Shown here: piece by piece, positions 4,549-6,034 of the stretch | Numbering within the stretch: position 1 is the first letter of the stretch | Layout: each line of letters opens with the position of its first letter | From: Treponema sp. | Lineage (GTDB): Bacteria; Spirochaetota; Spirochaetia; Treponematales; Treponemataceae | DNA length: 6,034 nucleotides | Direction: 5' to 3' | Assembly (NCBI GenBank): GCA_016282455.1 | Contig: JAEEKM010000217.1 | Location: forward strand, 1 to 6,034 | Position numbers and translations under genes: made by a program | The notes under the pieces: generated by a model | The model's database searches: none | What the model saw: the letters and a program-made list of their open reading frames with translations, nothing else | Told to the model about the DNA's origin: nothing

Positions 4549-6034
4549 CTAGTAGATGCCCTGGATTGCGGGAGTATTCCACAAAGAACTGTAGCTTGAG
4601 GCAGAGTCACTTGCTTCTTCCCAGATGGACTGAAGGGCATAGCTTCTTGGCCGCTGAACAATTTTTGAGTTGCTGAGCGAAGGCCGTATTTCTTTCCAGC
4701 CACGGCTAAAGGCAATGTGCTGATTGTCCATGTTTCCAAAGTAAAAACTTGCCCTGTCTTCTACATGAATAAATGGCGTATACTTGAGCCCCGCACCAAG
4801 GGCTGTATCCACCGGGAACCAGCCGAAGTTTTCAAAATAAATTTCTGTCCACCAGTGGGGCTTGGAAGAATCATTTTCCACAAGAATGCCGCTGACAGGA
4901 AGGGCCGGAATACCAAGGCTTCTGCAAAGGGCAGTAAAAATCACTGCAAAGTCATAGGCGTCACCCCGGTCTTTTTTTATCATGTCCAGAACGCTTACGT
5001 TTCCGGTACGGGGTGTTTCCAGAAGTTTGTATTTTGAAATTACGTGATTGTAAAGAAGTCTTGCCTGCTCGTAGGGATTTTTTTCCCTGCCAACAATTTT
5101 TGCCGCAAGTGTGCGAACTTCTTCGCTGTTGGAAGGCACACAGTTATCCGGCGAAGTAAAGGCAGTGTAGAGAACATTTTTTGTCTCCGAGTAAGGCTTT
5201 ATCTGAGAGGGACGGATCTGAGTGTTCTCTCCGTAAACTGAAACCACAAAACTCTGGCTGAAGCGCTGCTTGTTATTTATGATTCTGTTAAGTGAACGCT
5301 GGTGAATAACCACATGGGGGTCATCCTTAATCATGGGTTCTGGGAAACAGTCATTCAAATCTGCATTAGGCTGAGAAGCACTTGTTACAGGGCGGGGAAC
5401 AAAAAGTGTAACTGACGCTTCCTGGTTTGGAACCGTAGTAGAAATATCTGAAGTAACCTGCACGACATAAGTTCTGTGGTTTACGTATTCTTTTTTTCCG
5501 GTAGAAGTAAGAAGATTAAAAGTCTGAGTGCCGCTGTTTCCGTGAGAAGTTTCTACAAACACAGGTCCGCTTGCCGCTCCGTCTGGAACACGAACATGAA
5601 TTTCCGTGTCACTCCAGTATTCGTAGTCGTAGTCAAGTTCATTTGCACTTATGAAAGTTGAATCATCCTGGTCATCTCTGTTTGCAAAAAAGAGCACCTG
5701 GGAGTTACCGCGGGAAGTACCAAAGTTCGTTCCGCTGATATTTACTAACTGACCGACAGAAGCTGAGGCTGGTGAAATGGAAGCAATGGTCGGCATGGTG
5801 GTTTTGGGGTCAGGGCGCACTGCCTGAGGAATTCCCACTTCGTTTGCAAAAAACCCCGGTTCAGATTTTCCTGCGGAAGTTCCCACTATTACAAGACCGT
5901 CCTGCACGTTTGAAGGGAGTATAATCCTTATCTGACTGTCCTGCCAGGAAAGATATCCTGTTCCGGTTACTTTGGAACCTGCAATTTCCACATAGGAAGT
6001 GCCGCGTGAAGTACCGAAGTTTTCTCCGTCAATC
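4549..6034 (-). CDS. IPT/TIG-repeat protein with a transglutaminase-like domain lacking the catalytic Cys, N-terminus outside window
   Basis: The frame is open from the window edge to a TAG at 4549-4551. A GTG at 5991 is in frame, but 14 further codons upstream encode IDGENFGTSRGTSY, clearly part of an IPT/TIG repeat, so the real start is outside. Residues below count from that GTG as 1. A first IPT/TIG repeat runs to about 55 and a second from PTIASISPASASVG to about 160, with the shared motif FGTSRG-(T/N)-S. A linker with a beta-rich segment follows, and then a transglutaminase-like domain at about 290-400. That domain keeps PHWW-x-E-x-YFENFGWFPVD, with candidate triad residues His379 and Asp395. 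The usual G-x-C reads GDAYDFAVIFTALCRSLG, placing Ala345 at the Cys position; Cys356 lies too far along to replace it. IPT domains usually occur in exported or surface proteins, so an envelope location is likely, although no signal peptide is visible here. Function is unknown; it may be a binding protein or pseudoenzyme. Confidence 0.85.
   Translation of the reverse strand, partial: IDGENFGTSRGTSYVEIAGSKVTGTGYLSWQDSQIRIILPSNVQDGLVIVGTSAGKSEPGFFANEVGIPQAVRPDPKTTMPTIASISPASASVGQLVNISGTNFGTSRGNSQVLFFANRDDQDDSTFISANELDYDYEYWSDTEIHVRVPDGAASGPVFVETSHGNSGTQTFNLLTSTGKKEYVNHRTYVVQVTSDISTTVPNQEASVTLFVPRPVTSASQPNADLNDCFPEPMIKDDPHVVIHQRSLNRIINNKQRFSQSFVVSVYGENTQIRPSQIKPYSETKNVLYTAFTSPDNCVPSNSEEVRTLAAKIVGREKNPYEQARLLYNHVISKYKLLETPRTGNVSVLDMIKKDRGDAYDFAVIFTALCRSLGIPALPVSGILVENDSSKPHWWTEIYFENFGWFPVDTALGAGLKYTPFIHVEDRASFYFGNMDNQHIAFSRGWKEIRPSLSNSKIVQRPRSYALQSIWEEASDSASSYSSLWNTPAIQGIY

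Noticed and set aside
4461..4739. Minus-strand open frame containing SVIPSLTRNLK.
   Set aside because: The phrase is the translation of the hairpin repeat at 4491-4540, and the rest is an out-of-frame reading of the transglutaminase-like gene.

Overview
All convincing genes lie on the minus strand, so the window reads from right to left. It looks like the head of a surface-polysaccharide (O-antigen/capsule-like) locus in a spirochaete, most likely a Treponema relative. That placement is an inference. It rests on a long IPT/TIG plus transglutaminase-like protein, an archaeal-type UMP kinase, a LoaP-type NusG paralogue and a Wzx-type flippase, in a genome of moderate to low GC.

Layout in transcription order: (1) 6034-4549, the C-terminal part of a protein with two IPT/TIG repeats and a transglutaminase-like domain whose catalytic Cys position is Ala. 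(2) 4540-4491, an intergenic hairpin that looks like a dispersed 'GGAATGACAG' repeat. (3) A sigma70-like promoter and a strong Shine-Dalgarno, followed by a UMP kinase-like gene (4424-3690) and, 5 bases later, a LoaP/NusG-type antiterminator (3684-3175). (4) A 145-base AT-rich gap with inverted repeats and a promoter close enough to the next start to give a nearly leaderless mRNA. (5) An intact AAA+ ATPase/DUF4143 gene (3029-1791). (6) A stretch of genomic debris, 1752-1155. It holds the last 17 codons and stop of a second LoaP gene, a short repeat with an inverted repeat resembling an IS end, a GC-rich patch with no recognisable gene, and a fragment of a different DUF4143 protein. (7) A Wzx/MATE-fold polysaccharide flippase (1154 to beyond base 1).

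The antiterminator is expected to help RNA polymerase transcribe the long polysaccharide operon that begins with the flippase. The ATPase interrupts that pairing. It sits between the 3' end of the intact LoaP gene (3228-3175) and a second LoaP 3' end (1752-1699) that differs by 9 of 54 bases, every change silent. This is the most interesting structure here. It suggests that the conserved LoaP 3' end has served as a recombination or insertion joint, with material inserted or exchanged downstream of the antiterminator. Base composition changes at the same place: sampled 60-base lines give 50% GC in the UMP kinase (3841-3900) but 20% in the ATPase (2641-2700) and 25% in the flippase (121-180).

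I see no rRNA, tRNA, CRISPR array, intact transposase or integrase in the window.
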